Assembly (NCBI GenBank): GCA_964462135.1
Contig: CAYWWK010000002.1
Span: forward strand, 1 to 64,000
Direction of reading: 5' to 3'
Source: MGBC163016 sp964462135
GTDB taxonomy: Bacteria > Actinomycetota > Coriobacteriia > Coriobacteriales > Eggerthellaceae
Length of the DNA: 64,000 bases
Shown here: piece after piece, positions 44,887-52,580 of the stretch
How the letters are laid out: each line of letters opens with the position of its first letter
How positions within the stretch are numbered: position 1 is the stretch's first letter
Notes under the pieces: generated by a model
The model's database searches: none
Seen by the model: the letters and a program-made list of their open reading frames with translations, nothing else
Told to the model about the DNA's origin: nothing
Translations under genes and position numbers: made by a program

Positions 44887-46094
44887 CCCAAACACCGAAA
44901 AGGCAGAGCATCTGGACGCCCGCGAACATCGTGACGATCATCAGAATCTGCCTCGTTCCCGTCTTCGTCGTGGCTCTGCTGAGTCCTTGGCCGACATGGT
45001 TCGGCATCGCGGATCTGATAGACGACCAGACGAAATCGCTTCTGGCAGCCATCGTCTTCGTCATCATCTCCTGCACGGACTGGATTGATGGCTATCTTGC
45101 CCGCAGCCGTCAAGAGGTAACCGATTTCGGCAAGTTCATGGATCCCCTTGCAGACAAGATCCTCGTCGCAGCAGCCCTCTTGGCCCTCATCGAACTGAAG
45201 GTGCTCCCGTCCTGGCCCGTGCTCATCATCCTGGCCCGGGAATTCATCGTGTCCGGGATACGCATGATCACGGCAACGAAGGGCGTGGTCATAGCCGCAA
45301 GTTGGTATGGGAAGGCCAAAACGGTACTTCAGATCATTGCAATCGTCATGTTCCTGTTGAAGGACACGCTTTATCCACCTCATACGACCACGCCTCTTCA
45401 AGACCCCTTCTACGTCGCCTCATGGATCGTGATGCTCGTCGCGCTCCTCTTCACCATTCTCTCCATGATCGACTACCTCTCCAAGGCGTGGCCACTGATC
45501 TCATCCCACACCCCAGGTCCAGACCAGGCAGCCAAATGCGCTTCTGCATCAAACGACGACGCACTCCTTGAACGGGAAGCGCAGGCTCTCGCCCGGGATG
45601 TGGTGCGACAGGCCGTGGAGAAAGGACTGACGGTTTCCACCGCCGAGAGCCTGACCGGTGGGATGATATCCACCTTCCTCACCACCGTGCCTGGAAGCTC
45701 ATCGGCAGTGATCGGCGGCGTGGTGAGCTATGCACTGTCCGTCAAAGAAAGCCTGTTGGGTGTTGACGGAAACCTGCTTGCCCGCGAAGGAGCCGTGGAC
45801 GGCGATGTAGCCCGCCAGATGGCCGCAGGAGTCGCCGCTCTCACAGGATCGAATCTTGCCGTTGCCGTGACAGGCATCGCTGGTCCAGGAGGAGCCGAGC
45901 CCGGAAAACCCGTTGGATGCGTCTACATAGGAATCTCTTCGGAAGGTGCGGCACATTCCTTTCGGGAGGATTTCGAAGGGGATCGGGAGCGAATTCGGTT
46001 GAAGACGACGATACGTTCGTTGGAGGCGTTGCGTGATTGCATGAAGGATATTGAAGGATGCAGCACGATTGATGATGACGGGATGAAGGAATAG
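44883..46094 (+). CDS. fusion of phosphatidylglycerophosphate synthase and PncC/CinA amidohydrolase
   Basis: Residues 1 to about 205 form a CDP-alcohol phosphatidyltransferase (PgsA-like) with several helices and the motif DGYLARSRQEVTDFGKFMDP (D-G-x2-A-R-x8-G-x3-D) and a further D in the same helix. Residues about 230-385 form a CinA C-terminal/PncC domain (STAESLTGGMIS, VVSYALSVKESLLGV, VTGIAGPGG), which deamidates nicotinamide mononucleotide. The linker SHTPGPDQAAKCASASNDD joins them in one uninterrupted frame. TTG start overlapping rimO by four bases. In most genomes pgsA and cinA are separate neighbours. Confidence 0.88.
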   Translation: MTQTPKRQSIWTPANIVTIIRICLVPVFVVALLSPWPTWFGIADLIDDQTKSLLAAIVFVIISCTDWIDGYLARSRQEVTDFGKFMDPLADKILVAAALLALIELKVLPSWPVLIILAREFIVSGIRMITATKGVVIAASWYGKAKTVLQIIAIVMFLLKDTLYPPHTTTPLQDPFYVASWIVMLVALLFTILSMIDYLSKAWPLISSHTPGPDQAAKCASASNDDALLEREAQALARDVVRQAVEKGLTVSTAESLTGGMISTFLTTVPGSSSAVIGGVVSYALSVKESLLGVDGNLLAREGAVDGDVARQMAAGVAALTGSNLAVAVTGIAGPGGAEPGKPVGCVYIGISSEGAAHSFREDFEGDRERIRLKTTIRSLEALRDCMKDIEGCSTIDDDGMKE

Positions 46095-46207
46095 GCATGT
46101 CTGAAGAATGCCCCCTGTCAGGTTTCTCATCGAATCCTGATATGGCCATGTCAGATCAGACCAGTATCATGGTTTCCATGCATCATCCAAGGCTTTTCGA
46201 ACTTCAC

Positions 46208-46235
46208 TTGACTTGCAAACATTTGTTCGTATAAT
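46208..46235 (+). promoter_or_regulatory. recA promoter
   Basis: TTGACT (46208-46213), a 16-base spacer and a perfect TATAAT (46230-46235). The SOS box fills the spacer. It lies in a 184-base gap that holds no gene. Confidence 0.75.
46216..46229 (+). promoter_or_regulatory. SOS box (LexA site) of recA
   Basis: CAAAC-ATTT-GTTCG matches the Gram-positive SOS consensus CGAAC-N4-GTTCG at 9 of 10 positions and lies between the -35 and -10, so LexA would block RNA polymerase. Confidence 0.8.
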
Positions 46236-46278
46236 GTGATTGTCGGTCAAACGAAGCAGATACAGACAAGGAGCACCG

Positions 46279-47325
46279 ATGAATCTCTCTAAGGACGAAC
46301 TGCTGCGAACAACCACAGACCAGATCCACAAGAAGTTCGGCAAGGGTTCCATCATGAAGCTCGGAGAGAGCGACGCTGACCTGAGCATTGGGTCCATTCC
46401 AACCGGTGCGCTTCCCTTGGACGTGTCCCTTGGTATCGGAGGAGTGCCGAAGGGGCGCATCGTGGAAATATACGGACCCGAATCAAGCGGCAAGACAACC
46501 TTGGCATTGCAGATACTCGCCGAATGCCAAGCGCAGGAAGGCATTGTCGCCTTCATAGACGCCGAGCATGCCCTCGACCCTGTCTACGCTGCCAAGCTCG
46601 GTGTAGACATCGATGAGGTGCTCATCTCCCAACCAGATACCGGGGAACAGGCCCTTGAGATCTGCGATATGCTCGTCCGTTCGGGAGCTGTCGATTGCGT
46701 CGTAGTCGATTCAGTGGCAGCCCTTGTCCCTCGTGCTGAGATCGAAGGTGAGATGGGAGACACCACGGTGGGTCTTCAAGCCCGTCTCATGTCCCAAGCG
46801 CTCAGGAAGCTGGCGGGATCGCTTTCGAAATCGAACACCACCTGCATCTTCATCAACCAGCTTCGCGAGAAGATCGGCGTGATGTTCGGAAGCCCTGAAA
46901 CCACCACAGGCGGCCGTGCGCTCAAATTCTTCTCCAGCGTTCGCATTGACATCCGACGCATCGAATCCATCAAGCTGAATGGGGAAGTGGTGGGCAACCG
47001 CGTACGTGCCAAGATCGTGAAGAACAAGGTGGCCCCTCCCTTCCGTCAAGCGGAATTCGATCTCATGTTCGGGGAGGGCATCTCCAAGGAAGGATGCATC
47101 ATCGACATGGCCGTCGATTGCGGCGTGGCGAAGAAGAGCGGCGCATGGTACACCTACGAAGACGAGAAGCTGGGGCAGGGAAGGGAGGCGGCCAAGGCAA
47201 CCCTCAAGGAGAACCCCGACATCCGTGATGAGATCGAAGCGAAGGTTCGGGCGCACTACAACATCCCCTCCTCGGCAGATGCCTCCACTTCCGATGTGCA
47301 AGCTGATTCAGATATCCAGCAATGA
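46279..47325 (+). CDS. recA: recombinase RecA
   Basis: Strand exchange protein and LexA co-protease. P-loop GPESSGKTT near residue 67, FIDAEHALDP, the L2-region GRALKFFSSVRID near 210 and a short C-terminal acidic region. 348 residues. Start MNLSKDELL at 46279 has AAGGAG five bases upstream; an in-frame TTG at 46240 is not needed. Controlled by the SOS box in its promoter. Confidence 0.97.
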   Translation: MNLSKDELLRTTTDQIHKKFGKGSIMKLGESDADLSIGSIPTGALPLDVSLGIGGVPKGRIVEIYGPESSGKTTLALQILAECQAQEGIVAFIDAEHALDPVYAAKLGVDIDEVLISQPDTGEQALEICDMLVRSGAVDCVVVDSVAALVPRAEIEGEMGDTTVGLQARLMSQALRKLAGSLSKSNTTCIFINQLREKIGVMFGSPETTTGGRALKFFSSVRIDIRRIESIKLNGEVVGNRVRAKIVKNKVAPPFRQAEFDLMFGEGISKEGCIIDMAVDCGVAKKSGAWYTYEDEKLGQGREAAKATLKENPDIRDEIEAKVRAHYNIPSSADASTSDVQADSDIQQ

Positions 47326-47846
47326 GGGCTGATTCGGGAAAGCCCATGGCTGTCAACGGCGTGCCCTCTGCTGCGTCATATGACCAGCAGGTTACCAGCG
47401 CCTTTGAAAGCATCATGCGCTCTGCAAGCATCCGTGAAGTCTCCAGTGCGAAGATGATCACGAAGCTCAGCAGCAAGGGCTTTTCCCATGACGTGATAGA
47501 CGAGGCGCTCAGGAAAGCCATTGAGGTGCGGGCAGTCGACGATATCCGCTATTCCAATCTTCTCATCCGGTCAGCTCTCAATCAGGGGAAGGGGCTCTCC
47601 TTCGTCTTGAGGGAGATATCCGATCTCGGCATCGATCCAACGGAACTCGAAGCCTATCAGCGCTTCCATGAGGACGGTGAAGAGAATATGCTTGATCGCG
47701 CGCTTGATCTTCTGCATCGCCATCCCACTCGATCCAAGAACATCAGAGGCGCGTGCTACCAGAAGCTTGTCTCGAAGGGGTATTCCGTCGACATCGCCTC
47801 AGAAGCTTCCCTCATCTACGCACAGGAGCAGAGCAAGACCCGCTGA
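47322..47846 (+). CDS. recX: regulatory protein RecX
   Basis: Modulates RecA filaments. 174 residues, mostly helical repeats of the RecX type (SSAKMITKLSSKGFSHDVIDEAL, here shortened; later KLVSKGYSVDIASEA). It overlaps recA by four bases, the standard recA-recX pairing, and would share its SOS control. Sequence similarity to RecX is weak by eye; position supports the call. A start at about 47346 is possible. Confidence 0.75.
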   Translation: MRADSGKPMAVNGVPSAASYDQQVTSAFESIMRSASIREVSSAKMITKLSSKGFSHDVIDEALRKAIEVRAVDDIRYSNLLIRSALNQGKGLSFVLREISDLGIDPTELEAYQRFHEDGEENMLDRALDLLHRHPTRSKNIRGACYQKLVSKGYSVDIASEASLIYAQEQSKTR

Positions 47847-47909
47847 ACAGCAATTCGACGCATCTTTGGTCCAAACCCCCTCAATGCGAACCTTTGTTTC
47901 TGGCTGCTT

Positions 47910-47918
47910 TGCTATAAT
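47910..47918 (+). promoter_or_regulatory. extended -10 promoter of the rny leader
   Basis: TGCTATAAT is a perfect extended -10 (TGnTATAAT). No good -35 is present at 16-18 bases, which extended -10 promoters tolerate. The predicted start is near 47925. Confidence 0.65.
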
Positions 47919-47922
47919 CTTT

Positions 47923-48030
47923 CCAATTGAGTTATCGGTACCTGATGCGGTGCCTGTTGAATATAACAAGCGAATATCCCTTGCGCAGAGGCGCGATAGC
48001 TCAAGTTGGCCTATGCCAACTTATTTTTTT
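47923..48030 (+). ncRNA. structured leader RNA of rny, possible attenuator or riboswitch
   Basis: About 105 bases between the promoter and an intrinsic terminator. Possible helices: CCAATTGAG (47923-47931) with CTCAAGTTGG (48000-48009, one bulged G) as a closing stem; GTTAT plus GGTACC (47931-47942) with GGTGCC and ATAAC (47949-47967); GCGC-AGAG-GCGC (47983-47994). The closing stem shares its 3' strand with the left arm of the terminator, so the two are mutually exclusive. That is the layout of a transcription attenuator; the signal is unknown and no known class was recognised. Confidence 0.5.
48003..48030 (+). terminator. intrinsic terminator upstream of rny
   Basis: AAGTTGGC (48003-48010), loop CTAT, GCCAACTT (48015-48022), then ATTTTTTT. 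A textbook Rho-independent terminator, 45 bases before the rny start codon. Confidence 0.88.
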
Positions 48031-48074
48031 GAAACAGATGGCTTCAAAGAAGCTGACATGAAGGCAGGTTTGAC

Positions 48075-49637
48075 ATGGAAATAGTCATTGGAATCGTAGC
48101 AGTGATCATAGGCATCGCCGCAGGTTTTGGAATCTCCCGCGCCTTGAGCAGCACCAAGACGAAGAATGCGGCTCAAGAAGCAGCATCCATCAAGCGCAAT
48201 GCCGAGGATGAAGCCAATCGCATGATCAAGGATGCCGAATCAAAGGTCGACACGCTGCGGCGACAGGCTGAACTGGAAGCGAAGGATGAGGCGCTCAGGT
48301 ACAAGCAGCAGATAGACGATGAGAGCAAGGATCGGCTCCGTGAAGTCCGCAATGCCGAGAATCGCATCAACCAGCGCGAGCAATCCCTGGACCATCGTTC
48401 CGAAACGCTTGACAAGCGTGAGCACCAGCTCTCCTCACTGCAGGGGCAGCTTGACAAGCGCTCTTCCGAGCTTTCCGAATCCGAAGCAGAGATGAGCCGA
48501 CGCCTTGAGAAGGTTGCCGGCATGACTCCCCAAGAGGCGAAGGAAGAGCTTCTGCAGACCATACATGATGAGGTGGTCCACGATTCCGCTGCACTGATAC
48601 GAGATGTCGAGTCACGGACCAAGGCAGAGGCCGACAAGAAGGCTCGCGAGATACTGAGTTTGGCCATACAGCGCGTTGCCGCTGATCATTCCTCGGAAAA
48701 TACCGTCTCAACCATACACATTCCCAATGATGACATCAAAGGACGCATCATCGGCCGTGAAGGACGCAACATCCGCTCCTTCGAGCAGATCACGGGGACG
48801 AACGTCATCATCGATGATTCGCCGGAATGCGTCGCCATCTCATGCTTCGATCCGGTTCGTCGCGAGATCGGACGCATCACCATGGAAAACCTCATCGCAG
48901 ACGGACGTATCCATCCTGCGCGGATCGAGGAGACCTATGGCAAAGCCGTCAATCTGGTAGGCGAGCGTGTGCAGAAGGCAGGGGAGCAGGCAGCCTTCGA
49001 TACCGGCATCCACGACCTGCATCCCGAGCTCATCCATACGCTTGGACGCCTGATGTATCGAACCTCTTATGGTCAGAATGTCTTGAACCATTCATTGGAG
49101 GTTGCATACTTGGCTGGTGTCATGGCCTCAGAACTGGGACTTGATCCTGTTCCCGCCAAGCGTGCAGGCCTGCTCCATGATCTTGGCAAGGCAGTCGATC
49201 ATGAGGTTGACGGCAGTCACGCCGTCCTTGGAGCCGATCTTGCCAAACGCTTCGGCGAGAAGCCTGAGATCGTCCATGCCATTGAGGCTCACCATGAAGA
49301 CGTCGATCCCAATTCTGTCCTGGACGTGCTCGTGCAGGCTGCTGATGCCGTTTCCGCCGCAAGACCAGGTGCCCGCAAGGAGACACTCGACGCCTACATT
49401 AAGCGACTCGAAAAGCTTGAGGAGATAGCGAACAGCCACAAGGGCGTTGAGAGAACCTATGCCATCCAAGCTGGCCGAGAGGTGCGTGTCATGGTTGCTC
49501 CCGACGTCGTCGACGAGGCTGCTTCAGTGGTCCTCGCCCACGATATCGCTTCCCAGATCGAAAAGGAGATGCAGTATCCAGGCCAGGTCAAGGTCGTGGT
49601 CATCCGCGAGAGTCGAGCCGTTGACTTTGCCAAGTAG
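48075..49637 (+). CDS. rny: ribonuclease Y
   Basis: Membrane-anchored endoribonuclease that starts mRNA decay. One N-terminal transmembrane helix (residues 2-20), a long coiled coil (about 25-190), a KH domain (DIKGRIIGREGRNIRSFEQ near 220) and an HD domain with HSLEVAYLAG and LLHDLGKAVDHEVDG (about 335-430). 520 residues, normal. Preceded by a leader with a terminator, so expression is probably conditional. Together with RNase J and PNPase in this window it completes a Gram-positive-type decay set. Confidence 0.96.
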   Translation: MEIVIGIVAVIIGIAAGFGISRALSSTKTKNAAQEAASIKRNAEDEANRMIKDAESKVDTLRRQAELEAKDEALRYKQQIDDESKDRLREVRNAENRINQREQSLDHRSETLDKREHQLSSLQGQLDKRSSELSESEAEMSRRLEKVAGMTPQEAKEELLQTIHDEVVHDSAALIRDVESRTKAEADKKAREILSLAIQRVAADHSSENTVSTIHIPNDDIKGRIIGREGRNIRSFEQITGTNVIIDDSPECVAISCFDPVRREIGRITMENLIADGRIHPARIEETYGKAVNLVGERVQKAGEQAAFDTGIHDLHPELIHTLGRLMYRTSYGQNVLNHSLEVAYLAGVMASELGLDPVPAKRAGLLHDLGKAVDHEVDGSHAVLGADLAKRFGEKPEIVHAIEAHHEDVDPNSVLDVLVQAADAVSAARPGARKETLDAYIKRLEKLEEIANSHKGVERTYAIQAGREVRVMVAPDVVDEAASVVLAHDIASQIEKEMQYPGQVKVVVIRESRAVDFAK

Positions 49638-50745
49638 CGCATCTGACCTGCCACCGGATGCGCTGGACTCTGATCTGAAGGAATTCATCGAGAAGACCTG
49701 TGCATCCGATCCGTTCAAGGTGGAACAGGATCTCGGCTTGGGCTTCGTCAAGCTGCGAAGCTCTGAAGCGGAGCGCAGGCAGGCTGCACAGGACATCCAA
49801 AGCTTTGAGGATGTCGTCATCGAAGTGCTCCGCAACAGCCGTGATGCGGGAGCGAAGAACATTTTCCTGGCAACCGGAAGAGATGCCTCAGGAAGGACCT
49901 TGACCATCATCGACGATGGTGAGGGCATCCCCGAGGAAATGTGGCAGACCGTCTTCGAGCCACGCGTCACCTCAAAACTCGACACCGCCCATATGGACAA
50001 ATGGGGGATGCATGGGCGAGGCATGGCTCTCTTTTCGATTCGCGTCAATGTTGATGAGGCCTTCGTCGCCGCCTCCCAGCCGGGTCTCGGCACCTCCATT
50101 CATATCAAGGGAAACGATGCGCTTTCTGAAAAAGCCGATCAGAGCACCTTTCCACGATTCGAGGAGTCAAATGGCGTCCTTGCGATGAGGGGTCCAAAGA
50201 ATATCGTGCGAACCTGCTGTGAATTCGCCTTGGAGCATCGTGGCTGCGTGAACGTATTCTTCGGGTCACACACCCAAATCGCCTCAACTCTCTACCATTT
50301 CGGCATGGCCACCGTCTCCGCCTTCGAAAGAGCCTTTGGCTCATCGGACATCGCCTTGACGAAGCAGCTCAGCTTGGCGAACAGCGCAGAGGATCTTGCA
50401 CAGCGCGCTCGCGCTCTTGGCCTTGACATCTCAGAGAGGTCAGCCAGACGCATTCTCGAGGATGAGTCAGACTGCCTTGACGATCTGCTCTCCATCATGG
50501 AGATGAAGTTCGATAAGCCTTCGACCTTGAAGAAGTCATCCTCTGCAAGCAAGCTCAAGCTGAGTGCACCAACATTGAGACTCAGTGAGGAGGAGCGAGA
50601 GCTGTTCCTCTCACGTGTGATGAAAGCCTATGATGATGTCGCCCAAGCCTATTATCTCTCTCCCCGCGTCACGCCAACGCTCAAGATGCGAGACGGGAAC
50701 CTGATCGTGCAGATACCTCTGGTGCATTCAGAGGAAGCGAGCTGA
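49621..50745 (+). CDS. GHKL-type (histidine kinase/Hsp90-like) ATPase, function unknown
   Basis: Visible GHKL boxes: N box EVLRNSRDAGAKNIFL near residue 70, G1 IDDGEGIPEEMW near 97, and G2 GMHGRGMALFSIR near 129. There is no phosphoacceptor His domain, transmembrane helix or response regulator, so it is not an ordinary sensor kinase. The C-terminal 200 residues are helical and unassigned, ending in a possible beta-rich segment (TPTLKMRDGNLIVQIPLV). The TTG at 49621 with GAGAG eight bases upstream is preferred; it overlaps the end of rny by 17 bases. 374 residues. Neighbours rny and spoVS suggest a role in RNA or cell regulation, but this is unproven. Confidence 0.8.
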   Translation: MTLPSSASDLPPDALDSDLKEFIEKTCASDPFKVEQDLGLGFVKLRSSEAERRQAAQDIQSFEDVVIEVLRNSRDAGAKNIFLATGRDASGRTLTIIDDGEGIPEEMWQTVFEPRVTSKLDTAHMDKWGMHGRGMALFSIRVNVDEAFVAASQPGLGTSIHIKGNDALSEKADQSTFPRFEESNGVLAMRGPKNIVRTCCEFALEHRGCVNVFFGSHTQIASTLYHFGMATVSAFERAFGSSDIALTKQLSLANSAEDLAQRARALGLDISERSARRILEDESDCLDDLLSIMEMKFDKPSTLKKSSSASKLKLSAPTLRLSEEERELFLSRVMKAYDDVAQAYYLSPRVTPTLKMRDGNLIVQIPLVHSEEAS

Positions 50746-50888
50746 TTTATTTTGTCTTGTTAGGACGTTGACCGCTTGTTTTAGGGCTTTTGGTGTAGAA
50801 ATCAGCAAATCCTTATTCATTCTGTTAGAGTTGCAGCAACGAACTATCACGAGAGTTGAAATGCCGTATAAACAGGAAAGTGATCCAC

Positions 50889-51212
50889 GTGGCAGAAGAA
50901 GTAAGATCTGAGATTGGTTGCCTGAAGGTATCCTCCAAGTCATCTCCGGCTTCCGTTGCCGGAGCCATCGCTGGCATGATCAAGGATGGCTCGAACGTCG
51001 AAATCCAAGCCGTCGGTGCCGGTGCTGTCAATCAGGCTGTCAAAGCCATAGCCATCTCACGGGGCTTTCTCTCTCCAGTGGGCATTGAGATAATCTGCAT
51101 ACCCTCATTCGCTGACATCGTGATCGATGGGGAATACCGCACCGCCATTCGCTTTGCTGTCGAACCTCGCAATCATCCATCCTCCGTTGCCTTCGAAGCC
51201 GCTGCGCAATAA
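50889..51212 (+). CDS. spoVS: stage V sporulation protein S (SpoVS) family protein
   Basis: Alba-like small protein. The full family signature is present: LKVSSKSSPASVAGAIAGMI, IQAVGAGAVNQAVKAIAI and ICIPSFADIVIDGEYRTAIR. 107 residues versus about 86 in Bacillus, with short additions at both ends. GTG start at 50889 with AGGAAAG upstream. No other sporulation gene is in the window, so the role is likely nucleic-acid binding or general regulation rather than spore coat assembly. The 143-base gap before it holds no clear promoter. Confidence 0.92.
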   Translation: MAEEVRSEIGCLKVSSKSSPASVAGAIAGMIKDGSNVEIQAVGAGAVNQAVKAIAISRGFLSPVGIEIICIPSFADIVIDGEYRTAIRFAVEPRNHPSSVAFEAAAQ

Positions 51213-51224
51213 CCAAGGGTGCAC

Positions 51225-52580
51225 ATGGTCCGCAATCTCGAAGGGCTGACATTCTCTGTCCAAACGTTCGGATGCCAGATGAACAAGCATGACTCCGAAC
51301 GCGTTGTCGGGATGCTTGAAGCGGCGGGATGCGAACGCGTAGCCAACCCAGAAGACTCCGATATTGTCATCTTCATGACCTGTTGCGTACGGGAATCGGC
51401 TGATACGCGGCTCTTCGGCCATGTCATGTCCCTCAAGGACCAACCCCTTCGCCCTGGCACCCCTCTAGATTCACGCATCATAGCCATTGGTGGCTGCATA
51501 GGCCAGCGCGATGGAGAAGAGCTCCTTCAAGAGATGCCCCATGTCCAGGTGGTCTTTGGCACCAACACGTTGCATGAGCTTCCTTCACTGCTCCTTGATG
51601 CACTGGACCGGAAGAGCCGGGCATCCATCCAGCAAGCAGCATCGACGCTTTCCACCGATCTGCCCACCCATCGTGAGACCGCATGGAGCGCGTGGCTTCC
51701 CATCACCATGGGGTGTGACAATTTCTGCACCTATTGCATCGTGCCCTATGTCCGGGGACGAGAGCATTCCCGCAAGCTGGAGGATATCGTCGAAGAGGCA
51801 TCGCGGTATGTCAGCCAGGGCGTCAAAGAGATAACCCTGCTTGGTCAGAACGTCAATTCCTACGGACGTGACCTCTATGGCCAACCGCATTTCGCAGAAC
51901 TGCTCGATGCCATCGATGCCACCGGCGTTGAACGCCTCCGCTTCGCCACCAGTCACCCCAAGGATCTCAGTGATGCCGTCATTGAGCGGTTCTCAACGCT
52001 GAAGCACTTGATGCCAGCCTTGCATCTGCCCGTCCAATCCGGTTCCGACCGGGTTCTCAAGGCCATGAACAGGCGCTACACGCAGCATCATTATCTTCAA
52101 TTGATAGAGAAGCTCAGACGGGCCTGTCCGGCCATCGCCCTGTCCACCGACATCATCGTCGGGTTTCCCGGCGAAACCGAAGAGGACTTCGAAGAGACGC
52201 TCAAGCTTGTTGATGCGGTAGGATACCATCAGGTGTTCTCCTTCATCTATTCCAAGCGCGATGGCACTCCGGCGGCCACCTATCCCAACCAGATTCCGCG
52301 TGAGGTCTCGCAGAATCGGTTCGATCGCCTCTTGCATGTGGTGGAGAAGCGTGCCCTCGAGGCGAATCGCACGGAGAAGGAGGCTGTTGTCCCCGTCCTC
52401 GTCGAGGGAGTCTCGAAGAAGGATGAACACCGGTTGACGGGCAAGACGCCCAAGGGCCAGACGGTTCATTTTCCCGCTCCGGCAGATTCGTCCCCTCATG
52501 AGCTCACCGGAAAGATCATTCCCGTGCGCATCGAAGAAGCACGCACGTGGTATTTGAACGGCGTGGCAAGCGGTCTTTGA
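51225..52580 (+). CDS. miaB: tRNA-2-methylthio-N6-dimethylallyladenosine synthase
   Basis: Radical SAM enzyme adding methylthio to i6A37 of tRNA. UPF0004 domain with QTFGCQMNKHDSERVVGML, radical SAM CDNFCTYC near residue 165, LLGQNVNSYG near 205 and a C-terminal TRAM domain. 451 residues. ATG at 51225 has AAGG six bases upstream; a GTG two codons earlier is less likely. Acts directly after MiaA, encoded next. Confidence 0.95.
   Translation: MVRNLEGLTFSVQTFGCQMNKHDSERVVGMLEAAGCERVANPEDSDIVIFMTCCVRESADTRLFGHVMSLKDQPLRPGTPLDSRIIAIGGCIGQRDGEELLQEMPHVQVVFGTNTLHELPSLLLDALDRKSRASIQQAASTLSTDLPTHRETAWSAWLPITMGCDNFCTYCIVPYVRGREHSRKLEDIVEEASRYVSQGVKEITLLGQNVNSYGRDLYGQPHFAELLDAIDATGVERLRFATSHPKDLSDAVIERFSTLKHLMPALHLPVQSGSDRVLKAMNRRYTQHHYLQLIEKLRRACPAIALSTDIIVGFPGETEEDFEETLKLVDAVGYHQVFSFIYSKRDGTPAATYPNQIPREVSQNRFDRLLHVVEKRALEANRTEKEAVVPVLVEGVSKKDEHRLTGKTPKGQTVHFPAPADSSPHELTGKIIPVRIEEARTWYLNGVASGL

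Noticed and set aside
47887..47900. SOS box upstream of the rny leader (CGAAC-CTTT-GTTTC)
   Set aside because: Only 8 of 10 and single; about 25 such matches are expected by chance in 64 kb. Mentioned only as a side note.
47991..48017. tRNA-like D-arm string (GATAGCTCAAGTTGGC) in the rny leader
   Set aside because: No anticodon arm, T-arm or acceptor stem follows; the right-hand part is the terminator stem.
50861..50911. 16-codon frame (ATG CCG TAT AAA ...) overlapping the start of spoVS, a possible leader peptide
   Set aside because: No strong ribosome site, no run of a single amino acid, no attenuator hairpin.
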